A stretch of 64,000 nucleotides of DNA from an uncultured Saprospiraceae bacterium (lineage in GTDB: Bacteria > Bacteroidota > Bacteroidia > Chitinophagales > Saprospiraceae): positions 1-64,000 of the forward strand of contig CALDUE010000031.1 in assembly GCA_937923485.1 (NCBI GenBank). The letters are read 5' to 3'. The stretch's first letter is position 1; the number at the start of each line of letters is the position of its first letter. Positions 9,877 to 19,570 of the stretch are shown here, one piece after another. The position numbers and the translations under genes were made by a program. The notes under the pieces were generated by a model. The model saw only the letters and a program-made list of their open reading frames with translations, was not told where the DNA came from and did not search any database.

Positions 9877-12800
9877 ATGTCCCCTAGCATTACACGTATT
9901 CGCTTTTGGTATATACTATTCTTCTCTTTTCTTGTCTTGAGCAACGTTGCATTTCTTGATGCAGTCATTGCTTCTTCGACAGATCCTTGGATCAATGAAA
10001 TTCATTACGATAACAATGGAGGTGACGTTGGCGAAGGGGTTGAAATCGCTGGTCCTGCTGGCCTTGATTTGTCCGCCTACCAATTGGTGTTCTATAACGG
10101 GGGTAACGGAGCGCCGTATGCAACAATAGCTTTATCAGGGATTATTCCTGACGAAGGCAATGGCGGAGGAGCTATCAACTTCCCAAGAAGCGGAATCCAG
10201 AATGGACCACCTGACGGACTTGCGCTAGTCGAAAATGCATCAGGCACAGTTATTCTCTTTTTGAGCTACGAAGGAACGCTTACTGCTACTAGCGGACCTG
10301 CAATAGGGATGACGAGTATAGATATAGGCGTCCAAGAAACGGGCACAACACCAGTTGGCCAAAGTCTTCAGCTCGTAGGCACGGGGTGTTCGTACACCGA
10401 TTTTACTTGGCAGGCACCCTCGGCTAGCTCTGTAGGTTTATTGAATGATGGTCAGATGTTCTTGGCACCTGGGGTCAATCAAGCTCCATCCGCAGGAATG
10501 GCGAGAGTCGGCGTAGAGCTGCCCACCTCTGGGGGAGCAGATTGTCCAGATATGGCGACCGTTTCCGCAATGATTGGGAACACATTTTCGGTCGGAGATG
10601 CGATCGTGATAGCAGGAATTGGAGTTCCAGTTCCAACAGCAACAGAAGTTAGCGATGATACAGATCCTGCTTCAGAGCTTATCGTGAACGTCACCAATAT
10701 CATGGTGACACCAAGTACCTGCACTACACAAATTGCCGTAACCTACACGGTCGAGGATACCGAAGGAGCGACAAGCGATCCTCGCACAGATACATTTCTT
10801 GTCATCGACAATGAAGGTCCAACCTTTACGACTCCAGTAGGAAGTTTAGATGCAGCTTTCGCCAAAACAGCCCTCGCGGCATTTTCGACAGGAGATTGCG
10901 CAGATGACATTGATCTAGCAGCACTCGCAACAGCAGCCGAAGCTACCGCTAATGGAGGACCAGCCTTCATCTTAGGAGCCTTGCCGCTTGCTACAGATGA
11001 ATGCTCGCCACCAATCACGTATAGCGCATCTGCCAGCCTTGGAGCAACAAGTAATGCTTGTGTGGCCTTCGTAGAATTAGAAGTATCAGCGATGGATGCC
11101 TGCGGAAACGTCGGCTTGGCTTCTTTCCTTGTTACATATACAATTACAGGCTCAGGTGCGGCAGTACTCCCAGCTGCTCCGCCTGCTGCAATGGCGACCA
11201 CAAGTGCTGGAGCAAACTGTCTCATGCCCTTTGGTACACTTGCTATAGGCGACATGTTTGCACCAAACGCAACTGTAACGATAGGGGGACAAGCTGTTAG
11301 CCTACCATCTTCGGCTGAGATCATGGGTTGCGTCGGACTGAATCCGATGTTTACGATCACCGCACTCAACAGCGCTGCTTCTGCAGACCTCTGTGTCACT
11401 AACCTCATAGTTGATTTCACCTTTGACAGCGATTGTGGATCAGCAGGATCACTGCCATACAGTTTGAGCGTAGATTTAATTGATGACACTGCTCCACTAG
11501 TAATTGCACCAGCAAACACAACGATCACCTGTCTCGATGATCCTAATAATTTGATGTTGACTGGAGAGGCTACGGCCACAGACAATTGCGCATCAGGTAT
11601 GTCGGCACCCCTTACCGCAGCAGGTCAAATCTTCATCAATGAGTTTCACTACGATAACATCAGCACAGATGTTGGAGAATTTATCGAGATCGCTGGACCC
11701 GCAGGTACCGACCTCTCTGGCTTTACACTAGAATTAGTGAACGGAGGTGCCGGGAACGTGTATAACACAATCAACCTTTCAGGGATCATACCTAACGAAG
11801 GAGCAGGCTTTGGTGCGATCTCATTCCCACTCCCAGCCAACGGGCTGCAAAATGGAGGTCCAGATGGAATTGCACTTTGTGGTCCAACAGGAGTTATCGA
11901 ATTCCTTAGTTATGAGGGAGCATTCGTGGCAGCCGCAGGCTGTGCCAATGGAATTATGAGTACAGATGTTGGCGTCTCAGAATCAAATACCAGCACTCCA
12001 ATCGGATCGAGTATTCAAAGAACCGGCACAGGAATAAACGGAAGAGACTTCGCGTGGGTAGGTCCGACAATGCAGTCTCCAGGCGCATTAAACAATGGAC
12101 AATCCATTTCTATGACGGGTCCAACGGGTCCGACAGGAGGAATGGTGGCAGTTACGTTTACCGATAACATCATCCCAGGTGGCTGCTCAGCTGAGGCAAC
12201 AATTCAACGGACATGGGAGGCAATGGATGCCTGCGGGAATATCGGAACGGCCCTTCAAACCATCATGGTCGTTGATCCAACTCCACCAATGTTTGATCAA
12301 GCGCCAGGTGCTTTAGACAATACAATCAGCACGACTCAGCTCAATGCCGCTGGGTTTGGAAGCTGTGCAGTTCAGTTGGACCTCAGTGGGCTTCCACTCA
12401 ATCTCAACTTTGCGATTCTCTTTGGACAGACCAACTTCGGTGGAATTTTCCAGATTCCTTCGGCATCAGACGATTGCACATTTGTTTCTATTCGAGCAAC
12501 GAGTGCGGAGTTCACTAATGTGATAGGCACAGGACCTTGTTCCGCAAATATTGAAGTAACCTATACTGCTACCAATGAATGTGGTCTCTCAAGTACATAC
12601 CTCACCACGCTATCAATTGTCGACGATGAAGCACCTGTGATTGATCCAGGATTCACCACAGCCTTTACAATCGATTGTGATATGCCGTTCGATACAGCAA
12701 CTACCGGTCAGCCGACTTTCACAGACAATTGTGGGACGAGCATGACCGCAGCCCCAGTGCTTTTGATCAACGAATTTCACTACGACAACATGGGTGGAGA

Positions 12801-15800
12801 CCAGAACGAGTTTGTCGAAATTGCTGGTACGGCAGGAATCAATCTTGCGGGCTACAGCTTAGAATTCTACAACGGTGGCAATGGAGCCGTATACCGCACC
12901 ACACCGCTTTCAGGTGTACTTCCAGACGAAGGACAAGGAGGTGGCGCACTTTCTTTCCCGCTACCGACCAATGGAATTCAGAACGGGAGTCCAGATGGCA
13001 TTGCTCTCGTAGATCCAGCAGGAATGGTTGTTGAATTTATCAGTTATGAAGGCGTAATGACGGCAAGTAATGGCGCGGCTGTTGGTCTCATGTCAACAGA
13101 TGTCGGAGTAGAAGAAAATGACGCCACACTTTCCACCCAAAGTTTACAAAGAGTAGGCGCAGGAGACATGGCATCAAGTTTTATGTTCTCAGGACCGAGC
13201 ACTGCAAGTCCTGGATTGCTAAATGTCAATCAAGTCTATCTCTCAAGCCAGACTGTAACCGTAACATTCTCTGAGAGTAGTGTGGTTGATCCTATGTGCG
13301 CCAATGGCCAAACGATTACTCGTGCATGGACCGCGGATGATGGCTGCGGCAACATTACCGTTGCGACTCAGGTCGTTCAAGTAGTTGACGATGAAGCGCC
13401 AGTCTATGTTAGCTTTCCAGATGACATGACCGTTGAGTGCTCCACTCTTCCTGGATCAGTTAATATGGAGGCGCAAATTGCTGCTTTTGCAGACGGGCTG
13501 CCGTTCCCAGTCGTAATAGATAATTGTTCAACGGGCCTAGTACCAACCTTCACAGATGTGTTTACGCTTACAGGGCCTTGCCCTACCGTGAGTACGTTTG
13601 AGCGAATCTTCGATCCAATCGATGATGGCTGCGGTAACATTCTTGCAAGTCGTACGCTCACGATTACCGTCATTGATACCCTCGCTCCTGTATTCGTAGG
13701 TATTCAGACTGGTGGCGATATTAACTGTGAAACGGGAAGCATTCCTGCCGCAGGAACGGTCACTGTTCAAGATTGTGATCCGAACACAATTTTCACCGAA
13801 GTTGATGACGAGCAGATTGTCGCGAGTAATGGTGTAGCCCGAATCGTAACTCGCACCTTCAATGCTATCGACGGTTGTGGTAACGAGTCGATGCAGGTTG
13901 AGACCTATCGTTTGCTCGACCTAATCGGACCTACCATTGTTAGTTGCCCGAGTGATATCGGTCCAATCGTCGCACGTCCAGATGACATGGCTACAGTGAC
14001 CTTTGATACGCCAGTATTTGATGACAACTGTAGTTTTAGCGTAAGCTCAACACACACCAGCGGCCAAGACTTTCCCGTCGGCATTACTACCGTAACATTT
14101 ACTGCAGCTGACGAAGGTGGTGGATTTGTAACGTGTGCGTTTCAAGTCAAAGTGGTCAAAGCCCTCAACCTCACTTGTGTGGATCAGCGCATTAGTATCG
14201 ATACACCAAGTGACCTTACGCGGGCGGACATCAACTTCCCTTTCCCGACGACGACTTGCGAGACTTGCCCGCAAGGAGAACCACTCCCCAACCTAGAATA
14301 TCTCGGTTACTTTCAAGGACACCGCTATTACGTAAGTGCACCGGGTGATACGCGATCTTGGTCAGAAGCGCAACGACTTGCACTAAGTTTTGGAGGCCGA
14401 TTAGTCCAAGTAAATTCAGCTGAAGAAAATCGTTTCCTTCAGCGCGAACTTCCATATGACAACGCACTCATAGGTCACTTTACAGGTTTTGGATCGACAA
14501 ATTATACGGGCACATTCTCTTCGCAGATTTTCGAGAATTTTGCACCAGGCTTCCCTATTACTGGCACCAACGAATTTTTCGTCTTACTCGATGCTGCTAC
14601 GGGTACTCACACCAATGTGAACAGTAGTGAAATGCCGTTCCTCGTCGAGTTCCCTTGCGTAGAGATCGAGGTAATCGATATGCCTGCGGATAGTCTATTC
14701 GATCAAGGAACTAACTGCATCATCTACGCCGCAGTGGATCAATGCGGCAACCGAGATACCTGTCACTACACGTTCGGCGTCAATACGTTTGATGTAAATT
14801 ATTGCGGTCCTTCAGGAGCTACGTTTGGAAATGAGGAGGAGTATTTCATTACAGAAGTAAGTCTGAATGCTTTCGCCAAAACCTTCGATGCGTCGTCAAG
14901 TTTCTTCAATACGCGCGATACGGTGAGGCTTGATGAGGATAATCTGAACACCTTTAGTTTCTCAGCAGAAACAAGTGGCGTGGAAGGAGCATCGTTCCCT
15001 TCCTTCTGGCGTGTCTGGGTAGATGCCAACCGGGATGGGGACTTTTATGATGCAGGAGAAATGATCCATCAAGTCTTTGGAGATGCTTCAGCGGTTGGAA
15101 CACTAACCCTCCCATCAGCCTTACAAACGGAGAGTCCTACGCGCATCCGTGTAGCTTTCAGTCGCTACAACTTCCCAGAGGTTTGCGGAGATAATCCATT
15201 CGGTGACGTAAAGGATTTCTCGCTCATTCCAATTACAACTACAACACCACGTCTTACGCTTTCTGGGGCTCGTGGTATTGGGCAGCAACTCCTCACAGCC
15301 ACGAGTGTAGAAGATCCTGAGATTGATTCGTACATGATGCTTAGAGGCGTTAGCCAGCATGAACTAACGAAGATTGATTTTTGGGATGCGTTGTATGGTG
15401 ATCGTAGTGAGCATGACTATAACCTAGCGGATAATGATCCAATGATCTCAGCTTATTACCAAGCGGTTGCTTTAGACGATCAGGGATATGCTATTCGTGC
15501 GAGTAACATCATCTACCTGACTATGCCTTCTCGTCGTGGTACAGTGAAGGCATATCCAAACCCCGCCCGTGATCTCATTCATATTGAGCTCGGAGCTGTG
15601 GAGGATGGAACTTCAAACCCAATAGGTGTTTCGCAAGGGGGTGACATCGACTTATATGACGCGCTCGGTCGGATCATTCTTAGTCAATCGATTCCTGTTG
15701 GTGAGACGAAGCTTAGAATGGCCTTGCCAAGCTTGGCCACGGGAACGTATATGCTACGCGTATCTCAGCCAGAGAGCGAGCCGCAAACAGTGAAAATCAC

Positions 15801-15840
15801 GATTGATCAAAGTGGCTCTGCAGTAGTGCCTAGGGCTTAA
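9877..15840 (+). CDS. Giant T9SS-secreted surface protein (LTD x3, HYR-like repeats, C-type lectin, GEVED)
   Basis: This 1987-residue protein begins with a signal peptide (IRFWYILFFSFLVLSNVAFL). Three homologous lamin-tail-like modules (INEIHYDN, INEFHYDN, INEFHYDN, each followed by a GIxxExGxGxGAI/L-type stretch) start near residues 38, 586 and 964. Between them lie Cys-rich repeats of the form RxWxAxDxCGN...VVD, typical of Bacteroidota adhesins, and an HYR-like unit (PVFDDNCSFSV). A C-type lectin-like domain (YYVSAPGDTRSWSEAQ, GGRLVQVNSAEEN) lies at about 1480-1600, a GEVED-type domain (FWRVWVDANRDGDF) at about 1645-1740, and a type IX sorting tail (VKAYPNPARDLIHIEL) over the last 100 residues. 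Likely an adhesin or matrix protein. Two exact copies of the 14-bp word are read as AFAKT in linker regions. It stands alone between two terminators. Confidence 0.85.
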   Translation: MSPSITRIRFWYILFFSFLVLSNVAFLDAVIASSTDPWINEIHYDNNGGDVGEGVEIAGPAGLDLSAYQLVFYNGGNGAPYATIALSGIIPDEGNGGGAINFPRSGIQNGPPDGLALVENASGTVILFLSYEGTLTATSGPAIGMTSIDIGVQETGTTPVGQSLQLVGTGCSYTDFTWQAPSASSVGLLNDGQMFLAPGVNQAPSAGMARVGVELPTSGGADCPDMATVSAMIGNTFSVGDAIVIAGIGVPVPTATEVSDDTDPASELIVNVTNIMVTPSTCTTQIAVTYTVEDTEGATSDPRTDTFLVIDNEGPTFTTPVGSLDAAFAKTALAAFSTGDCADDIDLAALATAAEATANGGPAFILGALPLATDECSPPITYSASASLGATSNACVAFVELEVSAMDACGNVGLASFLVTYTITGSGAAVLPAAPPAAMATTSAGANCLMPFGTLAIGDMFAPNATVTIGGQAVSLPSSAEIMGCVGLNPMFTITALNSAASADLCVTNLIVDFTFDSDCGSAGSLPYSLSVDLIDDTAPLVIAPANTTITCLDDPNNLMLTGEATATDNCASGMSAPLTAAGQIFINEFHYDNISTDVGEFIEIAGPAGTDLSGFTLELVNGGAGNVYNTINLSGIIPNEGAGFGAISFPLPANGLQNGGPDGIALCGPTGVIEFLSYEGAFVAAAGCANGIMSTDVGVSESNTSTPIGSSIQRTGTGINGRDFAWVGPTMQSPGALNNGQSISMTGPTGPTGGMVAVTFTDNIIPGGCSAEATIQRTWEAMDACGNIGTALQTIMVVDPTPPMFDQAPGALDNTISTTQLNAAGFGSCAVQLDLSGLPLNLNFAILFGQTNFGGIFQIPSASDDCTFVSIRATSAEFTNVIGTGPCSANIEVTYTATNECGLSSTYLTTLSIVDDEAPVIDPGFTTAFTIDCDMPFDTATTGQPTFTDNCGTSMTAAPVLLINEFHYDNMGGDQNEFVEIAGTAGINLAGYSLEFYNGGNGAVYRTTPLSGVLPDEGQGGGALSFPLPTNGIQNGSPDGIALVDPAGMVVEFISYEGVMTASNGAAVGLMSTDVGVEENDATLSTQSLQRVGAGDMASSFMFSGPSTASPGLLNVNQVYLSSQTVTVTFSESSVVDPMCANGQTITRAWTADDGCGNITVATQVVQVVDDEAPVYVSFPDDMTVECSTLPGSVNMEAQIAAFADGLPFPVVIDNCSTGLVPTFTDVFTLTGPCPTVSTFERIFDPIDDGCGNILASRTLTITVIDTLAPVFVGIQTGGDINCETGSIPAAGTVTVQDCDPNTIFTEVDDEQIVASNGVARIVTRTFNAIDGCGNESMQVETYRLLDLIGPTIVSCPSDIGPIVARPDDMATVTFDTPVFDDNCSFSVSSTHTSGQDFPVGITTVTFTAADEGGGFVTCAFQVKVVKALNLTCVDQRISIDTPSDLTRADINFPFPTTTCETCPQGEPLPNLEYLGYFQGHRYYVSAPGDTRSWSEAQRLALSFGGRLVQVNSAEENRFLQRELPYDNALIGHFTGFGSTNYTGTFSSQIFENFAPGFPITGTNEFFVLLDAATGTHTNVNSSEMPFLVEFPCVEIEVIDMPADSLFDQGTNCIIYAAVDQCGNRDTCHYTFGVNTFDVNYCGPSGATFGNEEEYFITEVSLNAFAKTFDASSSFFNTRDTVRLDEDNLNTFSFSAETSGVEGASFPSFWRVWVDANRDGDFYDAGEMIHQVFGDASAVGTLTLPSALQTESPTRIRVAFSRYNFPEVCGDNPFGDVKDFSLIPITTTTPRLTLSGARGIGQQLLTATSVEDPEIDSYMMLRGVSQHELTKIDFWDALYGDRSEHDYNLADNDPMISAYYQAVALDDQGYAIRASNIIYLTMPSRRGTVKAYPNPARDLIHIELGAVEDGTSNPIGVSQGGDIDLYDALGRIILSQSIPVGETKLRMALPSLATGTYMLRVSQPESEPQTVKITIDQSGSAVVPRA
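10855..10868 (-). repeat. Interspersed 14-mer, exact copy 4
   Basis: GCTTTCGCCAAAAC on the plus strand, inside the giant surface protein gene and read as AFAKT. Confidence 0.95.
14869..14882 (-). repeat. Interspersed 14-mer, exact copy 5
   Basis: GCTTTCGCCAAAAC on the plus strand, inside the GEVED region of the giant surface protein and read as AFAKT. Confidence 0.95.
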
Positions 15841-15864
15841 GGATAACTTCGACTACCTAAATGG

Positions 15865-15898
15865 AAAAGCCCCAGTGATTGACTCACTGGGGCTTTTT
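15865..15898 (+). terminator. Intrinsic terminator, probably bidirectional
   Basis: AAAAGCCCCAGTGA and TCACTGGGGCTTTT form a perfect 14-bp stem with a short loop and T tracts at both ends. It sits between the convergent giant surface protein and TPR genes, so it can serve both. Confidence 0.9.
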
Positions 15899-15974
15899 GT
15901 TTTTGCTCTACTTTATAGAGAACCTAAATTCTACCCTTACCGTGGAGGTTCTTACAAGGGTGCGCGCGATCTAA

Positions 15975-16868
15975 TTACGCTGCCACTTCATCCAACATTT
16001 GCTCGTATCGCTCTTGTAGCTTTTTCAAATCTTCAGGAGTGGGGTAGTGCTCAGATCTAGCACTGCCTAGCTGTGCAAGCTTTGACTTATAGCGATCTAA
16101 CAAGCTGCGTGTAACAGATAAGAAAGCAGCAGCTTCTTCAGGCGAAGAAGTCTTGCCATTTTCGACAATGTCCAGAAGTACCTCGGCTTTGAAAAGTGCA
16201 GAAATCCAGTGACCTGCTTGATGAGGAATACTCCCTTTCATCGCGCGGTCGCAATTGTCTATAGTAGCTGCTCGCTCGCCGCGTGCATGCGAGATCCGTG
16301 CAAGCCCAAGGTGGTGGCTTGGTAGCGCAGGATACATTTCTTTTGAAGACTTAAGATCAGCTTCTGCTTTTTCTAATTCGCCCAACTCCAAGTAAGCATG
16401 TCCTCGCGCATTGTAGGCCCAAGGATGGCGAGAAAACCCTTCAATCGCGTCGGTGAGTGGTCCAATAGAATCTGCCCACCTCTTCTCATTGATAGCTTCC
16501 ATCCCAGCATTGAATGCATGAACGGTACTCTTATCCGAATTAACTTCTAAAATGAGTTGGCGAGGCAATTCGCCTGCTTCTAAAATGAAGACGTCAACTC
16601 TTCCTGCCATTGCAAAAGCCAAAAGCTTTTCAATAGACTTCACGGTATGGGTGAGTGTTTTGTCTGCGGCTTCGTGGACTTTACGCGTAAGCTCGATATG
16701 GAGATAGTCGATTTCTGCTTCAGGATCTTCTCCAAAAAGAACATCTGGGTGAAAGGCAAGATCAAACTTTGCTATCGTCTCTGCAAAGCGAACGTATTCC
16801 GCTCTCGCAAGTGTGATGCTGCGTTTGTTTTTGTACTCAATTCGACCGAAGATGATGACGCGATTCAT
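15975..16868 (-). CDS. TPR-repeat protein, unknown function
   Basis: A 297-residue protein without signal peptide or membrane segment. The first 120 residues (FDLAFHPDVLFGEDPEAEIDYLHIEL) are not recognised. From about residue 118 there are TPR-like helical repeats (AFNAGMEAINEKRWADSIG, AYNARGHAYLELGELEKAEADL, HHLGLARISHARGERAAT), followed by a charged C-terminal helix. TPR proteins mediate protein-protein contacts; no specific partner is suggested by the neighbours. It is monocistronic: convergent with the surface protein gene on one side and divergent from the PepSY-like gene on the other, across a gap of about 290 bases in which I see no clear promoter. Confidence 0.7.
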   Translation of the reverse strand: MNRVIIFGRIEYKNKRSITLARAEYVRFAETIAKFDLAFHPDVLFGEDPEAEIDYLHIELTRKVHEAADKTLTHTVKSIEKLLAFAMAGRVDVFILEAGELPRQLILEVNSDKSTVHAFNAGMEAINEKRWADSIGPLTDAIEGFSRHPWAYNARGHAYLELGELEKAEADLKSSKEMYPALPSHHLGLARISHARGERAATIDNCDRAMKGSIPHQAGHWISALFKAEVLLDIVENGKTSSPEEAAAFLSVTRSLLDRYKSKLAQLGSARSEHYPTPEDLKKLQERYEQMLDEVAA

Positions 16869-17160
16869 AGTTAGTGGCTAGCTTGTGCGATGTGTGACAT
16901 GGAGTTAGTTAACTTTCAATTCAACCAAAAAAATCCAAACCTAGAGGATCCAGAAAAGCATTAGATGCCGAAACGAGAACGTTTCCGCTGCTCTGCCGTT
17001 CGTCTAAGTTTGAATGTATTGGGAATTGGAAGCACAAGACAGCACCTCCGTGACTAACAAAGATCACACATAGTTAACACTTAGCCAAATTTTAACCAGT
17101 TTGATTTTGCCGCGAACGAAATCTACCCTGTTGATGTTGAACGCTTAAACCTCACTTTTT

Positions 17161-17595
17161 ATGATAACTCGGCTAGTCTTCCTTTTCAGTTCTATACTTT
17201 TCTTCGCATGTGCTGACGGGACACTTTCGGCCCAAGCCGATGCACCAGAGGCTGTACAACAAGCATTTTCAGCTAAATACCCAGCCGCGAAAAAGGTGAA
17301 GTGGGGCAAAGATCGAAACGATAGTTTCGAAGCACACTTTCAGCTCAACGGCGTGAAGTACCGAGCAGACTTCAACCCCAGTGGGAGCTGGATTGAAACG
17401 GAACGTTCATTAGATTGGGGTGACCTTCCCGATGCCGTTCAAGATGCCATAAAAGAAGAATACAAAAAGGACGACATCGTAGAACTTGAATTTACCGATA
17501 ATGCGAGGAAAGGTGAATTTTATGATGTCGAGATAGATCCCAAAGGCAAAAAGAAATTCGATATTGAATACCGAGCCGATGGGAGTAAACTTTGA
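17161..17595 (+). CDS. PepSY-like (DUF2874) periplasmic protein
   Basis: A 144-residue protein with a signal peptide (MITRLVFLFSSILFFACADG, cleavage possibly near LSAQA; the Cys at position 17 could also be a lipid site). The mature part has the pattern of Bacteroidota PepSY-like proteins: AVQQAFSAKYPAAKKVKWGK, then an ExHF strand, a YRADFNPSGSW strand, and a second half-repeat LPDAVQDAIKEEYKKDDI. These small two-repeat proteins are common in the phylum and resemble the beta-lactamase-inhibitor-like fold, but their function is unknown. It is a single gene convergent with the radical SAM gene, with six bases between stops. Confidence 0.75.
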   Translation: MITRLVFLFSSILFFACADGTLSAQADAPEAVQQAFSAKYPAAKKVKWGKDRNDSFEAHFQLNGVKYRADFNPSGSWIETERSLDWGDLPDAVQDAIKEEYKKDDIVELEFTDNARKGEFYDVEIDPKGKKKFDIEYRADGSKL

Positions 17596-17601
17596 CAGAC
17601 A

Positions 17602-18660
17602 CTAGACGTCAGCCGTCTCCCACACCTTACAGCCTTCCGTGCAGTTCTTGCAGATTTCAATATGCTCTCGACCTCTTAGAATGGAGGCTCGGAAACGTTG
17701 ATATGCTTTAGATTCCCAAATTTCCGTGAAGCTATGCGACTTTAAATCACCTAGCTGGTGTTCTGCGTCCTTGTCAAAACAGCAAGGCACTACCAGTCCG
17801 TCCCAAGTGATCACACAAGAATGCCAAAGCTTCCAGCAATGGTTGAGTAGCTGGTTTTTGATTTTGTACGTGCCGTCTTTTTGCTGAGCGTAACGGCTAT
17901 ACTTTTCAATGGTCGGAATTAACGGATTACCGTTCTCAAAATCATAAACCTGCGCTGTCTTCAACTTTACTTCATCAACTCCCACTTCTTCAGCTAGGCG
18001 ATAGATTTCTGGAATTTGATGCTCATTAGGTTTGACGACTAAGAACTGAAAAATGATGTGAGGGTGAGTGGCACCTGCATCAGCCTTTGCTTTAACCAAG
18101 TTGCGCGCGCCTTGCAAGACGTTTTCTAGTTTACCCTCCTTTCGATAAGCTTGATAGGTTTCCTGATCGGTTCCATCTACGGAAATGATGACCCGATCGA
18201 GTCCACTTTCTACGGTTGCTTTAGCGTTGGCTGGACTCAAAAAGTGGCCGTTTGTGCTCGTAATGGTGTAGATTCCTTTGTCGTGGGCATGCTTCACCAT
18301 CTCCAAGAAATTAGGATTGATGTACGGTTCTCCTTGGAAATAGAAGATGAGGTACATCAACTCTTTACCAAGTTGATCGATAGTATCGCGGAAAAAATCC
18401 TTTTTCAGATTTCCTGTTGGGCGCGTAAAGTTCCTCAGCCCACTTGGACATTCCGGGCAGCGCAAATTACAAGCCGTGGTTGGCTCAACGCTAATGGTGA
18501 AAGGTCGTCCCCACTGAACAGGCTTGCCTTTTGCTCGGGTCACATAATAAGACGCCCCAACCTTCGCCGCGTTCCAAACTCGACGTGCTGTAAGCTTTCG
18601 CAAAAACCTGAGGGTATCGGCTCTGTACACGTCGGCAAGGTAGTAGAGGAAATCCTTCAA
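17602..18660 (-). CDS. Radical SAM/SPASM domain protein
   Basis: The 4Fe-4S radical SAM motif is CNLRCPEC (Cx3Cx2C), preceded by the usual SVEPTTA strand. A SPASM-type C-terminus has extra Cys residues for auxiliary clusters (GLVVPCCFDKDAEHQLGD, ICKNCTEGCKVW). Such enzymes modify peptides or small substrates, but no precursor peptide gene is obvious beside it, so the substrate is unknown. The start appears to be TTG at 18660: I found no ATG in the open frame back to the stop near 18718, and the next internal ATG would remove the N-terminal helix. A one-mismatch copy of the 14-bp word lies near the N-terminus. It is divergent from pth. Confidence 0.85.
   Translation of the reverse strand: MKDFLYYLADVYRADTLRFLRKLTARRVWNAAKVGASYYVTRAKGKPVQWGRPFTISVEPTTACNLRCPECPSGLRNFTRPTGNLKKDFFRDTIDQLGKELMYLIFYFQGEPYINPNFLEMVKHAHDKGIYTITSTNGHFLSPANAKATVESGLDRVIISVDGTDQETYQAYRKEGKLENVLQGARNLVKAKADAGATHPHIIFQFLVVKPNEHQIPEIYRLAEEVGVDEVKLKTAQVYDFENGNPLIPTIEKYSRYAQQKDGTYKIKNQLLNHCWKLWHSCVITWDGLVVPCCFDKDAEHQLGDLKSHSFTEIWESKAYQRFRASILRGREHIEICKNCTEGCKVWETADV
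18594..18607 (-). repeat. Interspersed 14-mer, one mismatch (GCTTTCGCAAAAAC on plus)
   Basis: One C of the plus-strand form is A. Inside the N-terminal part of the radical SAM gene. Confidence 0.7.
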
Positions 18661-18837
18661 AAGCGGAAAAGCACAGCGATCCAGGTGATAAGCATGCGTT
18701 AATGCATCAAGTGCATGTCAAAACACTTTCAATGCGCACGATCCTTACTGCATGAATGAGCATATTTGGCAACAGACTCTTGTTAGTTTTGCCGACCATA
18801 GTCCTGCAGTATCGTGGGAAAGGCGAAAAGCCATCCC

Positions 18838-19518
18838 ATGTTCAATTGGATTCCAACGTTTATTACCAAGCTCCTCGGTAGGCCTTCCGCCGAACACTCT
18901 AATGTGCAGCAACAGCAGGTCTCCGAGCAAGAAGAAGAGCTGGAAATCGATCCATCCATGAAGTACCTCATCGTCGGTCTCGGAAACATAGGGCCAGAGT
19001 ACATGTACACAAGGCACAACGTTGGTTTTGAGGTGCTTGATCACCTTGCGGCAAAACATGAAGTCGCATGGAAAACCGAAACCCTAGGAGATGTCGCGCG
19101 CATCAAACATCGTAGTAGAACCTACGTCCTACTCAAACCAAGTACCTTCATGAATCGAAGCGGAAAAGCGACGCGCTACTGGTTGGAGAAAGAGAAATTG
19201 GAAAAAGATCGTTTGCTCGTAATCGTCGACGACCTTGCCATAAAATTTGGTGCATTAAGACTTCGAGGTAAAGGTTCGCCAGGAACGCACAATGGACTTA
19301 AGGATATTGATCAAATGACAGGAGGCGGTAATTATGCACGTCTTCGAATAGGAATTGGGGCAGATTTTCCGAAAGGCAGGCAAGTTGATTTTGTACTCGG
19401 ACGTTGGAGCGAAGAAGAGTCAAAGAACCTCCCTCCGGTTTTGGCGAAAGCTGCAGAAGCAACCCTCGCTTTTGGCACAATTGGCCTCAATCAGACGATG
19501 AATAAATACAATGGTTAA
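18838..19518 (+). CDS. pth: Peptidyl-tRNA hydrolase with N-terminal extension
   Basis: Releases tRNA from prematurely dropped peptidyl-tRNA. Visible family motifs are GLGNIGPEY (Asn), TRHNVGFEVLD (catalytic His), KPSTFMNRSG (Asn), VIVDDLAI (Asp) and GSPGTHNGLKDI. The canonical enzyme would begin at MKYLIVGLGN (18958); the ATG at 18838 adds about 40 residues, MFNWIPTFITKLLG plus a Gln/Glu-rich linker. Amphipathic or hydrophobic extensions of this kind occur on other Bacteroidota Pth proteins, so I take 18838 over the GTG at 18814. One exact copy of the 14-bp word near the C-terminus is read as VLAKA. The MORN-lipoprotein start lies 52 bases after the stop, so this is probably the first gene of the porQ operon. 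Confidence 0.93.
   Translation: MFNWIPTFITKLLGRPSAEHSNVQQQQVSEQEEELEIDPSMKYLIVGLGNIGPEYMYTRHNVGFEVLDHLAAKHEVAWKTETLGDVARIKHRSRTYVLLKPSTFMNRSGKATRYWLEKEKLEKDRLLVIVDDLAIKFGALRLRGKGSPGTHNGLKDIDQMTGGGNYARLRIGIGADFPKGRQVDFVLGRWSEEESKNLPPVLAKAAEATLAFGTIGLNQTMNKYNG
19438..19451 (+). repeat. Interspersed 14-mer, exact copy 6
   Basis: GTTTTGGCGAAAGC followed by TGCA, inside pth and read as VLAKA. Confidence 0.95.
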
Positions 19519-19570
19519 CAAAGCAATCTACACGACGCAAGAAGTCGAGCTTCTTAGCGTTAGGCTTAAG

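Noticed and set aside
10743-11585. 280-codon minus-strand frame opposite the giant surface protein gene
   Set aside because: Low-complexity Ala/Ser/Val translation that mirrors the repeats of the plus-strand gene; a shadow.
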